This document shows, in pieces, positions 22,238-32,364 of a stretch of 64,000 nucleotides of DNA. Positions within the stretch are counted from its first letter, which is position 1; the number at the start of each line of letters is the position of its first letter. The notes below the pieces were generated by a model. It did not search any database. It was not told the DNA's origin and saw only the letters and a list, made by a program, of their open reading frames with translations. Source of the stretch: Haematobia irritans (Eukaryota; Arthropoda; Insecta; Diptera; Muscidae); NCBI RefSeq assembly GCF_050003625.1, contig NC_134398.1, forward strand, positions 79,516,003-79,580,002, given 5' to 3'. The position numbers and the translations under genes were made by a program.

Positions 22238-23674
22238 CCCAGCAATTATGTCCGACGTGTCGGACGTCCGAAAACGTCTGCTAAATCTCTGGTATTATAT
22301 CAGACATTTAGCCGAAATTCTGTTATTTCTTCCGAGATTTATCCGACTTTGTCTGCACATTCTCGGATCTTTTTTCAGACGATGTCTGCACAATCTCTGA
22401 AGTTTCGAACGAGAACTAACCGACGTAGTCGTCAGAATCTCTGAAGGGAATTTTGTCAACCGAGATTTGACCGAAAACCTCTGCAAAAGTTCGGAAGGAA
22501 TTTTTGTTTTTGCATTTTGTTATTATTTTTGCATTCCATTGTCAGTTTCTATTGTGATATCGCGCGGAACAGATCGTACAAATAAAACGGTAAACAAAAT
22601 AGTAGCAAAGTGAAGTGTTAAAATAGTAAATAACAATATCATAACGGTGTTCTAAAAAAAAAATAAAAAAAAACTTATATTTAAAGACGACAACATTGCT
22701 TCAAAATTTTCTTGGTCAAATACGAACAATAACATACCTGTCAAGGATATTTTATAAAGTTGCTTAAAGGTATTTACAAGAGCGCTATTGTTATTATTAT
22801 CTTAATGATTATAAATTTATTTTTTAGATGTCACACTTGAAAGAATTCCTCAAACGTCGAATTCTATGATTGAATTAAATATGAAGGCTTTTTTCAATTC
22901 AGCAAAAGATCGGCTGAATAAAAGAAATAAGAGAAAGATTGCCGAAGTATAATGTACATATTTTTTAACAATATTAGGTTACTTTATATTTAACGTATTG
23001 AATTGAATTTAAAAAATGAATTGTTATACGTTTAAAAACAAACATTGAATTAATAAACTAGGTTACTTTATATTTTATTTTACCGCTGAATTGTTATACG
23101 TTTAAAAACAAACATTGAATTAATAAACTACCATTAAATTTAACAAATTAATATGATCTCTTAGAATAACATAGATTTTAAATAACTTTGAAATAAAATT
23201 TTAGTTTTAAATCTTTTTAAATAACTTTGAAGCACATTTTTAATTGTCTGACAAAAGTCCGAGCTTCTCGGTAGAAAGTCGGACAAAGTGTCCGACAATG
23301 GTCCAAATTTCTCCGAACAAAATCGGATATAATGTCCGAGAAAGGTCCGATATTCTCTGCTAAATGTCGGGAAAAATGTCCGAGAATTGTCCGAGATGCT
23401 CTGCTAAAATGTCCGAGAATTGTCCGAGATGCTCTGCTAAATGTCGGTCAAACTGTCAGATTTCCCTCAGAATTGCCCATCCGAATTCGGACAGAATTCT
23501 ATCGGAATGTCGGGACAATCTTCCGATTTTCCTCAGACATTTCGGTCCGAATTCTTGTCAACCGCTCATTATACTTTCCGAACGAATTCGGACCGAATTC
23601 GGAATCAGACTCGGATGATTTAGCAGACGTTCTGTCAGAATTCGGTCCGAATTCGGAAGTAATTGTTCGCTGGG
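22238..23674. mobile_element. CCCAGC-ended element B, AT duplication
   Basis: A 1437-bp insertion with ends CCCAGCAATT...TTCGCTGGG, flanked by AT (22236-22237, 23675-23676). Copy 2 of the host element shows the empty site GTAACATCATCTTTACATTA near 55971-55990. Both subterminal regions are arrays of TCCGA/TCGGA words (GTCCGACGTGTCGGACGTCC at the left; CCGAGAATTGTCCGAGATGC twice at the right). The non-repetitive centre includes a short exon-like ORF (22828-22952). Confidence 0.88.
22828..22952 (+). other. Terminal-exon-like ORF inside CCCAGC element
   Basis: A pyrimidine-rich TTTATTTTTTAG acceptor precedes an open stretch read as V-T-L-E-R-I-P-Q-T-S near its start, ending K-R-K-I-A-E-V-stop at 22950-22952, about 41 codons, basic near the C terminus. 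A possible donor (CTTAAAG|GTATTT, near 22770) lies upstream, but I could not find an in-phase coding exon with a start. It could be the last exon of a transposon-encoded or captured host protein, or chance. I recognise no family. Confidence 0.35.
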
Positions 23675-24302
23675 ATCATCTTTACATTAATCACATTCCA
23701 CTATTCCGATAAAGATCTCTGTACTATGCATTAGTTCATCGCATCTGCTGACCATTTACTCTAAGAATAATATTCGTAAAGGCACACCAGTTTATGAACG
23801 ATGAAACGTTTAACTTAAAGTTTGCAAAATTTTCATGAAATGTTATCTATCATTTTTGACGAAAATGTCTATAAATTTAATTACATGTGAACTAAAAATA
23901 TTTCATTGGGTAATTTTTTACCAACAATTATTAACTATAGGAATTGTCAGTAAGAAATTGCTATCCACTTTCAAGTTCATTTTTCGTAAAAAAATATTTT
24001 CTCATACAAAAAAATCTTATAGTAAATTGCACTTATTATTTAGAAAATACTTTACATTTCACAAGTAATTTTATAGCATGACAAACGAATTTTTAACTAC
24101 CAGTTAAGAAATTTTTTAAGGAAATTTCCATCGTATTTTGTAGGCCATGAACTAAACGACTGCTACTTAGAATTTGTAAAATTTCCTTTCGAGTAGTTAA
24201 TTTTCGTTGAAGATACGAAAAATTAACTAAAATTCTGGAAAATTCTTGTAATAAATTATTGTAAAAATCTTCTTAAATTTACGAGACACTTTTTTTCTGT
24301 GT

Positions 24303-24600
24303 ATAGAAAATTTTTGCAAAATTTTATTTATATAGAAAATTTTGTCAAAATTTTATTTTCTTTAAAATTCAGTCTCTTGACAATAATATTCAAGTGAAAT
24401 TTTTGTTGAAATTTAGTAACAAGTACCTTTCCGATCAAAAAATACCTTTTTTGTACTTTCTTAAAAATTGTATTTTCCATCCCTGAGTAACTGGCAAAGT
24501 GACCAAAATTTTTAAAATATGCACGTTTGGAAATATCTCTTTATTGCTTCCATCACTAAATTAGGCAGGTTCTTTTCGCAGGTTTTGCTCCATTTCATTT
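24303..24600. other. Satellite scrap and AT-rich spacer
   Basis: Two units of the TTTCTATAGAAA-type satellite (24303-24362), then sequence in which nothing is recognised. Confidence 0.5.
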
Positions 24601-24657
24601 ACACACGTGTGTTTGGCTGTTTCGTTGTTGTTCTATGGCCAAACAAAGCGAGTCATG

Positions 24658-24966
24658 TTCACAAAAAGAACAACAAACACACATAAAAAGCAGAAATACA
24701 TTTTCCAAAAATGAAATTTGTGGTGCGAGAACAAAAACAATTTGTTTTTTTTTCGACCGTCGTTTGACGGGCTTTTCAACTAGTATTCTATGATTTGTGC
24801 AAGTTTTATAGGTAAGCGCTTTTCAAAATAAACCCTCCAGCTTTTCTTCAATATCTTCGATAAGATTTTTCTATGCAGCTAAAAATATATATTTATTTAT
24901 ATAAAAATATTCATTCATTTCGGGGGGTTGGATCCCCCTCACCCCCCCCCCCTGAATACGGCCTTG
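24658..24966 (-). repeat. G-tract repeat, copy 1
   Basis: ACACATAAAAAGCAGAAATA through CCCCCCTGAATACGGCCTTG. Matches 44363-45025, where a SINE-1 splits it. On the minus strand it begins CAAGGCCGTATTCAGGGGGG; a related start (AAGGCCGTAGCCAGG...GGGGGGG) occurs at 41838-41870. Origin unknown. Confidence 0.65.
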
Positions 24967-25305
24967 CAAACATATAATATATTCACATAAAACAAATATA
25001 ATAATGTGTCGGAAATATCCAATAATATACAGTTTGTCAAGAAAGTGTTTTGACAATGGGATAAAAATTATGTTTTGTTCCAAAATTAAATATAATGAAA
25101 TTTAAAAAAAATATTTTATTATGTATTTTGCAAAGTATACATACGTACACAGAATGAAAAATTTAATAAAATATTTAATATTTCAATTATTTCTAGAAGT
25201 TGAAATAGTTGGCAATGTCAAAAGACTTTCTGACATACTGTATGTGCTTCCTGCAAAATATGTTTGGCACATATGTTAGAGAAGCGATTTTTGTTGAGCG
25301 TGAAG
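24967..25305 (+). repeat. M repeat copy with nested MITE
   Basis: CAAACATATAATATATTCAC ... GCTTCCTGCAAAATATGTTT ... GAAGCGATTTTTGTTGAGCG. Interrupted at 25030-25240. Confidence 0.65.
25030..25240. mobile_element. Tc1-like MITE
   Basis: A 211-bp element with TA at 25028-25029 and 25241-25242. Ends CAGTTTGTCAAGAAAGTGTT and, inverted, CAGTATGTCAGAAAGTCTTT form about 27-bp imperfect inverted repeats. The empty site AATAATATATGTGCTTCC is seen in reverse in the M fragment near 16206-16225. Non-coding. Confidence 0.85.
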
Positions 25306-25491
25306 AAATGGAATCATGCTTAATGAGAAAAGTAGTCATTTAGTTGGTGTTGCTTCAGGTATAACTGTGTAATTTAGAGTTAAGTTTATGGGAAATAAAA
25401 TGAGTTATTTTATCAAGGTAAATGTTTAATTTTGAATGTAACTACACCCTGTGATTGAAGTTTTTGTCATAAACCAATCACTTTTTTAATT

Positions 25492-25843
25492 GAGCCACCG
25501 TGGTGCAATGGTTAGCATGCCCGCCTTGCATACACAAGGTCGTGGGTTCGATTCCTGCTACGACCGAACACCAAAAAGTTTTTCAGCGGTGGATTATCCC
25601 ACCTCAGTAATGCTGGTGACATTTATGAGGGTTTCAAAGCTTCTCTAAGTGGTTTCACTGCAATGTGGAACGCCGTTCGGACTCGCCTATAAAACGGAGG
25701 TCCCTTGTCATTGAGCTTAACATGGAATCGGGCAGCACTCAGTGATAAGAGAGAAGTTCACCACTGTCGTATCACAATGGACTGAATAGTCTAAGTGAGC
25801 CTGATACATCGGGCTGCCACATAACCTAACCTAACCTAACCTA
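25492..25843 (+). mobile_element. SINE-1, full length
   Basis: A tRNA-derived head with A-box-like TGGTGCAATGG (25501-25511) and B box GGTTCGATTCC (25545-25555), a unique body (about 25580-25820) and an (AACCT)n tail. Its length of about 352 bp matches 31135-31491 and 44504-44857 (both reverse). No clear target duplication was found for this copy. Confidence 0.88.
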
Positions 25844-26212
25844 TTCTCATTTTGTCTGAAAAGCAAAAAAGATCAAAATACTATCGCTACACGCAAAAAA
25901 ATAATTCTTTCCTCCCAAACGAAATTTTAGACAAACAAAGTTCGTTTCTAATTTGCTTTTCGCTGTAAGGAAGTGTATTTGGAAGAAAAGTATATACTTT
26001 TTGTGATAAACGTTTATTCTTTTCCAGGATGTAAAAACAATTTCATAAAGACTAACTCAAAAAAAAATTTTTTTCTGGCTAATTGCATTTTCCCTCACAT
26101 CTTTCTCACTTCCACGAAGATTTTTAGTTCTTAGCACCTTTTTCTGTAATACAAACAATGTAGAAGAAATTATACGATTTTATAAATTTTTAAAATTTTT
26201 TTACCTTTCGCC

Positions 26213-26282
26213 TGGACGGAGAATCGAACCGCGGACCATGCACTTTGTAAGCCAACACACTAACCACTGAGCTATGTACCTG
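26213..26282 (-). repeat. tRNA-derived module, minus strand
   Basis: On the minus strand, TAGCTCAGTGG is a good A box (26265-26275) and GGTTCGATTC a B box (26221-26230). The anticodon region has CTTACAA, but the acceptor stem does not pair, so it is not a functional tRNA. Related copies: 52500-52580 (minus) and 43676-43810 (plus, decayed). Confidence 0.65.
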
Positions 26283-26394
26283 TTATGGTCATCAATAGAT
26301 AAATATCCATATAAGTTATATTTATATAGCATAGCTTGCGGCGCCCACGAACCGAATAAACAAAGTTTATTTAACAGAAACAAACATTTAGTTT

Positions 26395-26469
26395 GGCACC
26401 GTGGAGCAGTGGTTGCTACGTCTGACTCTCATGCCAAGGGTCGTGGGTTCGATCCCTGCTTCGACCAAA
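26395..26469 (+). repeat. tRNA-derived module, plus strand
   Basis: GAGCAGTGGTTGCTACG is A-box-like and GGTTCGATCCC (26446-26456) is a B box. It is followed by a T run (26470-26485) that could terminate polymerase III. Not a foldable tRNA. Confidence 0.65.
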
Positions 26470-26914
26470 GTTTTTTTTTTTTTTTTTACATACATTCTAC
26501 GGAAGATTCCGAAAAAAATGTTCAACATTACATTGTACTATATTAAATTTTGAACTGTAAAATGTGTTTTATTAAAGACCAAAAGTCAGAAAAGAACAGT
26601 GTTTGATATAAACGAAATGGACTCTGTTGTTGTTTCAAAAATAACTTTTTTTATTGAAAAAATAAAAAAATTGTAACAAACGAATTTTTTTGTTGATAAA
26701 AGTTTAAAATTTTCGAAGCAATTCAAAAAACTCTAACAAAAGAAAAACGTTTTCGGTACACGTTTTCCAAACGTTTTTTTTCATTGCGTGTACTTTCTGT
26801 TAAAGTAATATACCATATAAAACCCACGAAGAGTTAAGCAAATTAATGAAAACACAAATAATTATATTTCAAGGAAGTGGGAGAGCCACAAGAGAACCAA
26901 AAGAAGGGTCCCAT

Positions 26915-27290
26915 GGCAAAAATTGGGCGATACATATATATGGGAGTTATATCTAAATCTGAACCGATTTCTATAATTTTTTGCAGGTATTGTTAGTTCT
27001 ATAGAATATTACATTCTACCAAATTTGTGTAAGATCGGTTAATAAATAAGTGTTTCATAGTTAAATTTGGGAAAATCGGGAATATATGTGGGAGCTATAT
27101 TTAAATCTGAACCGAATTTTATGAAATTTTGCACTCTTTAAGGATACTATAAAATATTACTTTGTGTTAAATTTGAAGACAATCCGGTAGTAAATATACA
27201 CAGTATGATCTCATTTGTCGAAATCGGGCGATACATATGTATGGGGGCTATATCTAACTTTGATGCAAGTTTTTTCCAAATTCACACCCT
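26915..27290 (+). repeat. DINE-A monomer fragment
   Basis: Three monomer starts (TATGGGAGTTATATCTAAAT and variants) at 26941, 27089 and 27242, spaced 148 and 153 bp. Both terminal structures are missing. Confidence 0.7.
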
Positions 27291-27765
27291 CAATAAAATA
27301 AATTTTGGAAGGAATTCAAAAACTCTAACAAAAGAAGAACGTGGAGTCGAGTACAAACATACATAAATAATTTTATAATATTGACCTATATTTATTTAGT
27401 CGTGAACAGTTTTTTACTAGCATTTAACACCATTTTAAATTCATTTAAAACTTATCGTGTTTTGTACTTAATTTCATTTTTACCTTTAAGGCCGGTATTA
27501 AGTTGGCATTATCGCTTTAAAATGAACATGTTTTGCCTTTTACTTTTGTTTAATAATTCATTTGAAAGAAAATAAACTTTCAATTGTTTTAGCTGCAAAA
27601 CTCGAACTTAATGCCCGCTTTTATATTTGAAGGTGTCTCTTGGACTAGTTATTAATAAAGAGGAACTAAACTATGGTTTTATACATTTTACTGTTTAATT
27701 TTTCACTGTTTCCTCCTTTTTTCATTTTACTGTCCCAACTCTAAAAAGAGTATAGTGCCCTTTCC

Positions 27766-28003
27766 GTTTACTCGAAATTTGTAAATTTATATATGTTTGC
27801 ATCCACACATATTATTTTTATGAAACATTCATGCCCCAAACATAATATATTCTAACATATTAACATATGTGTCTCAAACATTTAATGCTAGTTTAGGAAC
27901 ATTACATGTTTGCACTTAAATATATTGTGTTTAAAAATTGTGCCCGAAACACATTTTGTTTAGATCGGAACATATGAAAAACATATTTTTCTAACAGTGT
28001 AGC
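27766..28003 (-). repeat. M repeat, copy 4
   Basis: CTCGAAATTTGTAAATTTAT through TTTTTCTAACAGTGTA, like 18712-18953. Joined abruptly to the T repeat at its left. Confidence 0.75.
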
Positions 28004-28083
28004 AAAACTAAAGTTATTTTAGTTTTCAAATGTAATTCACGATAAATTGAATGTAAGTGAAATTTGTACGGATAACAATAGAA

Positions 28084-28167
28084 TGTATGCTAAGATCTGA
28101 TGTATTTCCATATTCAGATGAAGCTGACAAAAATATAATATGGAAATACATTAGATCTTAGCATACA
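28084..28167. repeat. 31-bp near-perfect hairpin
   Basis: Arms 28084-28114 and 28137-28167 are reverse complements with one mismatch; the loop is 22 nt. Total 84 nt, single occurrence in the window. It could be a foldback-element remnant or a small-RNA-type hairpin; the sequence alone does not decide. Confidence 0.85.
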
Positions 28168-28914
28168 ATATTTGTTCAATATTTGTTTTATTCGCATTCA
28201 AATATGGCCTTGAAAGACCAGAGAAAATATATACAGAGAAGTTAATAATTAAAATAAGGTCGATAAACTATATAATCTTGTAAAATCATCGGAGGGCCCG
28301 CCGATTTTAAATATTGGAACTTGGGAATTTTTTATTGTTTTGTTTTTATTTTTTTTTCCTGAAACAATATTTTGGTAAGAAAAAATTAAGGCTTGGAAAC
28401 GTCTTGGAACAAGAGGGAAAATATAATTTTTTATTTCTAGCTCAAAATTTAACAATGTTCAGTTTTAAAATTAAGTTTTTCATTAAAAAACAAGTAAGTA
28501 AAGTCTATAGTCGAGCGGGCCGACTATATTATACCCTTCACCATTATGTAGACCAAACTTTGTGTTACCATCTCAACTCCTTCAAATTTATTGGCAGTTA
28601 TTATCAAGGTTTATATTCCCATATACAAATATTTATATCTGAAACGATTTGGAGTCAATTTTTTGTACTTATACAAAATCGCTAGAATTACAGTGTGTAG
28701 AATATGACTACAATATGGGGAAATCATCACAGAATTTTGTGAAAAATGTAGGTATTTTTGCCATATTAGATCAAGATGACACACTTAAATAGGATATTAA
28801 ATGTATTCTCTGTGGAAACTATCGAGTCAATTGGAGGAAACCCCCATTGAAAATGGGTCTAAAATATGAAACATTCTACCATATTTGCCCAGAGCAGGGC
28901 AAATATGGGAGCTA

Positions 28915-29846
28915 AAGGGTGATTCTTTTGAGGTTAGGATTTTCATGCATTAGTATTTGACAGATCACGTGGGATTTCAGACATGGTGTCAAAGAGAAAG
29001 ATGCTCAGTATGCTTTGACATTTCATCATGAATAGACTTACTAACGAGCAACGCTTGCAAATCATTGAATTTTATTACCAAAATCAGTGGCAGAAAATCC
29101 GCTTTTTTATCGACAAATTTTGTTCAGCGATGAGGCTCATTTCTGGTTGAATGGCTACGTAAATAAGCAAAATTGCCGCATTTGGAGTGAAGAGCAACCA
29201 GAAGCCGTTCAAGAACTGCCCATGCATCCCGAAAAATGCACTGTTTGGTGTGGTTTGTACGCTGGTGGAATCATTGGACCGTATTTTTTCAAAGATGCTG
29301 TTGGACGCAACGTTACGGTGAATGGCGATCGCTATCGTTCGATGCTAACAAACTTTTTGTTGCCAAAAATGGAAGAACTGAACTTGGTTGACATGTGGTT
29401 TCAACAAGATGGCGCTACATGCCACACAGCTCGCGATTCTATGGCCATTTTGAGGGAAAACTTCGGAGAACAATTCATCTCAAGAAATGGACCGGTAAGT
29501 TGGCCACCAAGATCATGCGATTTGACGCCTTTAGACTATTTTTTGTGGGGCTACGTCAAGTCTAAAGTCTACAGAAATAAGCCAGCAACTATTCCAGCTT
29601 TGGAAGACAACATTTCCGAAGAAATTCGGGCTATTCCGGCCGAAATGCTCGAAAAAGTTGCCCAAAATTGGACTTTCCGAATGGACCACCTAAGACGCAG
29701 CCGCGGTCAACATTTAAATGAAATTGTCTTCAAAAAGTAAATGTCATGGACCAATCTAACGTTTCAAATAAAGAACCGATGAGATTTTGCAAATTTTATG
29801 CGTTTTTTTAAAAAAAAAGTTATCAAGCTCTTAACAAATCACCCTT
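28915..29846 (+). mobile_element. DD41D mariner-like element, internal deletion
   Basis: A 932-bp element flanked by TA (28913-28914, 29847-29848) with short imperfect ends AAAGGGTGATT...AATCACCCTTT. Removing it restores GGGAGCTATATCTAAATATG, the standard DINE-A monomer. The transposase has lost most of its DNA-binding region. Confidence 0.92.
29028..29740 (+). pseudogene. DD41D transposase lacking DNA-binding domain
   Basis: The start at 29028 reads M-N-R-L-T-N-E-Q-R-L-Q-I-I-E-F-Y, the usual N terminus, then breaks near 29085 directly into A-E-N-P-L-F-Y-R-Q-I-L-F in another frame. The catalytic domain is fully open to the TAA at 29740: first D in F-S-D-E-A-H-F-W, second in Q-Q-D-G-A-T-C-H, third in C-D-L-T-P-L-D-Y, with 41 residues between the last two, hence DD41D. 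Compared with intact relatives, both helix-turn-helix motifs and the linker are gone. A protein starting at an alternative codon would be a catalytic domain without specific DNA binding. It lies in an intact TIR/TA context. Confidence 0.9.
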
Positions 29847-30621
29847 TATATCTAAATATGAACTGATTTTGACCAAATTTGACACGCATAGTTAGAATAA
29901 TAATCCTGCTATCTTAGCAAAAAACGTAAATGGGAGTATAACTTTGGTAAATCGGGCGAAAAATATATATGGGAGCTATATCTAAATCTGAACCGATTTC
30001 AACCAAATTTGGCACACTTACCGATACTATTAAACGTACTCCTTGTGCAAAATTTGAAGCAAGTCAGGGCAAAACTATGGCTTTTGAGGCCATATAAGTC
30101 CAAATCGGACGAAAGATATATAAGGGAGCTATATCTAAATCTGAACCAATTTTAACCAAATTTGGCACACATAACGACACCGTTAAATCTACCTTTCGTG
30201 TAAAATTTGAGGCAAGTCAGGGCAAAACTCTGAGGTCATATAAGTGCAAATCGGACGAAAGATATATATGGGAGCTATATCTAAATATGAACCGATTTCA
30301 ATCAAATTTACCAAGCATTGGTAGAATGCCAACTCTACTCTCTGTGCAAAATTTCACGAAACTCAGTAGTAAACTTTGGGCTCTGTTGTCATATGAGTCT
30401 AAATCGGACGAAAGATATATATGGGAGCTATATCTAAATCTGAACCGATTTGAATAATATTTTGCAAGTTTTTCGAGACTCATAAAATATTCGGATGTAC
30501 GGAATTTGAAGAACATCGCTTGATAAACACGCCAATTATAACCAGATCGGGGATAAATATATATGACAGCTATATCTAAATCTGAACCGATTTTTTCCAA
30601 AATCAATAGCGATCGTCTTTG

Positions 30622-32170
30622 TAATAATTTTCTATAGAAATAAAATTTTGACAAATTTTTCTATAGAAATAACATTTTGACAAAATTTTCTATAGGAATA
30701 ACATTTTGACAATGTTTAAAAAATAAAATTTTGGAAAATTATTTTTGGCTCGAGTGGCAACCATGATTATGAACCGATATGGACCAATTTTTGTGTGATT
30801 GGGGATCGGCTATATATAACTATAGACCGATATGAACCAATTTTTCAACCGGATCGGATGAATTTTGCTCCTCCAAGAGGCTCCGGAGATCAAATCTGGG
30901 GAACGGTTTATATGGGGGGCTATATATAATTATGGACCGATATGGACCAATTCTTGCATGGCTGTTAGAGACCATATACTAACACCACGTACCAAATTTC
31001 AACCGGATCGGATGAATTTTGCTCCTCTAAGAGGCTCCGCAAGCCAAATCGGGGGATCGGTTTATATGGGGGCTATATATAATTATGGACCGATGTGGAC
31101 CAATTTTTGCATGGTTGTTAGAGACCATATACTAGGTTAGGTTAGGTTAGGTTAGGTTAGGTGGCAGCCCGATGTATCAGGCTCACTTAGACTATTCAGT
31201 CCATTGTGATACCACATTGGTGAACTTCTCTCTTATCACTGAGTGCTGCCCGATTCCATGTTAAGCTCAATGACAAGGGACCTCCTTTTTATAGCCGAGT
31301 CCGAACGGCGTTCCATATTGCAGTGAAACCACTTAGAGAAGCTTTGAAACCCTCAGAAATGTCACCAGCATTACTGAGGTGGGATAATCCACCGCTGAAA
31401 AACTTTTTGGTGTTCGGTCGAAGCAGGAATCGAACCCACGACCTTGTGTATGCAAGGCGGGCATGCTAACCATTACACCACGGTGGCTCCCGACCATATA
31501 CTAACACCATGTACCAAATTTCAGCCGGATCGGATGAAATTTGCTTCTCTTAGAGCAATCGCAAGCCAAATTTGGGGATCCGTTTATATGGGGGCTATAC
31601 GTAAAAGTGGACCGATATGGACCAATTTTTGCATGGTTGTTATAGACCATATACTAACACCATGTACCAAATTTCAGCCGGATCGGATGAAATTTGCTTC
31701 TCTTAGAGCAATCGCAAGCCAAATTTGGGGATCCGTTTATATGGGGGCTATACGTAAAAGTGACCCGATATGGACCAATTTTTGCATGGTTGTTAGAGAC
31801 CATATACTAACACCATGTACCAAATTTCAGCCGGATCGGATGAAATTTGCTTCTCTTAGAGCAATCGCAAGCCAAATTTGGGGGTCCGTTTTTATGGGGG
31901 CTATACGTAAAAGTGGACCGATATGGCCCATTTGCAATACCATCCGACCTACATTAATAACAACTACTTGTGCCAAGTTTCAAGTCGATAGCTTGTTTCG
32001 TTCGGAAGTTAGCGTGATTTCAACAGACGGACGGACGGACATGCTCAGATCGACCCAGAATTTCACCACGACCCAGAATATATACTTTATGGGGTCTTAG
32101 AGCAATATTTCGATGTGTTACAAACGGAATGACAAAGTTAATATACCCCCATCCTATGGTGGAGGGTATA
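30622..32170 (+). repeat. DINE-B element, left end replaced
   Basis: Satellite scraps (30630-30720), then 153-bp monomers with GGACCGATATGGACCAATTT and CATGTACCAAATTTCAGCC, ACAGACGGACGGACAT, and TATACCCCCATCC...GGGTATA. A SINE-1 is inserted at 31135-31491. The long frame through 31500-32100 is a by-product of the 51-codon unit and is not a recognised protein. Confidence 0.78.
31135..31491 (-). mobile_element. SINE-1, full length, 12-bp target duplication
   Basis: Reverse-strand copy of 25492-25843: about five TTAGG units, body, tRNA-like head with B box. GACCATATACTA at 31123-31134 is repeated at 31492-31503, a long target duplication as expected from LINE-driven retroposition into a DINE-B monomer. 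Confidence 0.93.
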
Positions 32171-32362
32171 AAAGTTACAAACATTTATGGACCTAGCACC
32201 GTCAATACAACATTTGATATGACGCAAGGCAATTTCCCATCTTCTAAAGTATATTGTCTTTGATAGAAGCGTAGAATATTTGTTCCACTTGATGTTATTT
32301 TTTTCAGATTTCATATACAAACGCCTTTACGTCAATGTGCAACTAAACAAACGTGCAATTCG
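32171..32362. other. Short AT-rich spacer
   Basis: Nothing recognised. Confidence 0.4.
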
Positions 32363-32364
32363 TA

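Larger units (their letters stand above)
19999..24301. mobile_element. Large TIR element, copy 1 (interrupted)
   Basis: Begins CACTGAAAAAACAGTG after TA (19997-19998) and ends CACTTTTTTTCTGTG before TA (24302-24303). Excluding the 1.4 kb CCCAGC element nested at 22238-23674, it is about 2.86 kb and matches 53732-56561 along its whole length with few differences by eye. No transposase was recognised. On the minus strand it holds repeated exon-like cassettes with consensus splice sites (20420-21790). It may be a non-autonomous element carrying a captured or decayed spliced gene. Confidence 0.8.
26130..27765 (+). repeat. Composite divergent tRNA-like (T) repeat, copy 1
   Basis: Order: AT tail with CCTTTTTCTGTAATACAAAC, minus-strand tRNA-like module (26213-26282), linker with ATATAGCATAGCTTGCGGCG, plus-strand tRNA-like module (26395-26469), then a long AT-rich segment shared with 17560-18200 and 52790-53375. 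A DINE-A fragment (26915-27290) is inserted within it. The two polymerase III-type heads are back to back. Confidence 0.7.
28489..30621 (+). repeat. DINE-A element with nested DD41D transposon
   Basis: Starts AACAAGTAAGTAAAGTCTAT with the GC-rich hairpin and TTATACCCTTCACC. After the transposon (28915-29846), monomers begin at 29970, 30123, 30269 and 30422 (153, 146, 153 bp). The microsatellite/TATACCC end is missing: at about 30622 the sequence switches to DINE-B satellite. Confidence 0.75.

Noticed and set aside
26213..26282. A functional tRNA gene (minus strand, TAC-like anticodon)
   Set aside because: A and B boxes are good, but acceptor and anticodon stems do not pair, and the module recurs as part of a dispersed repeat.
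31135..31162. TTAGG repeats as telomeric DNA
   Set aside because: Each TTAGG run is the tail of a SINE-1 copy with target duplications, five units or so long, inside other repeats. Diptera lack TTAGG telomeres.
31444..32100. 218-codon frame with 51-residue repeats
   Set aside because: Same cause as above; it starts inside the SINE-1 insertion and runs through DINE-B monomers to the terminal region.
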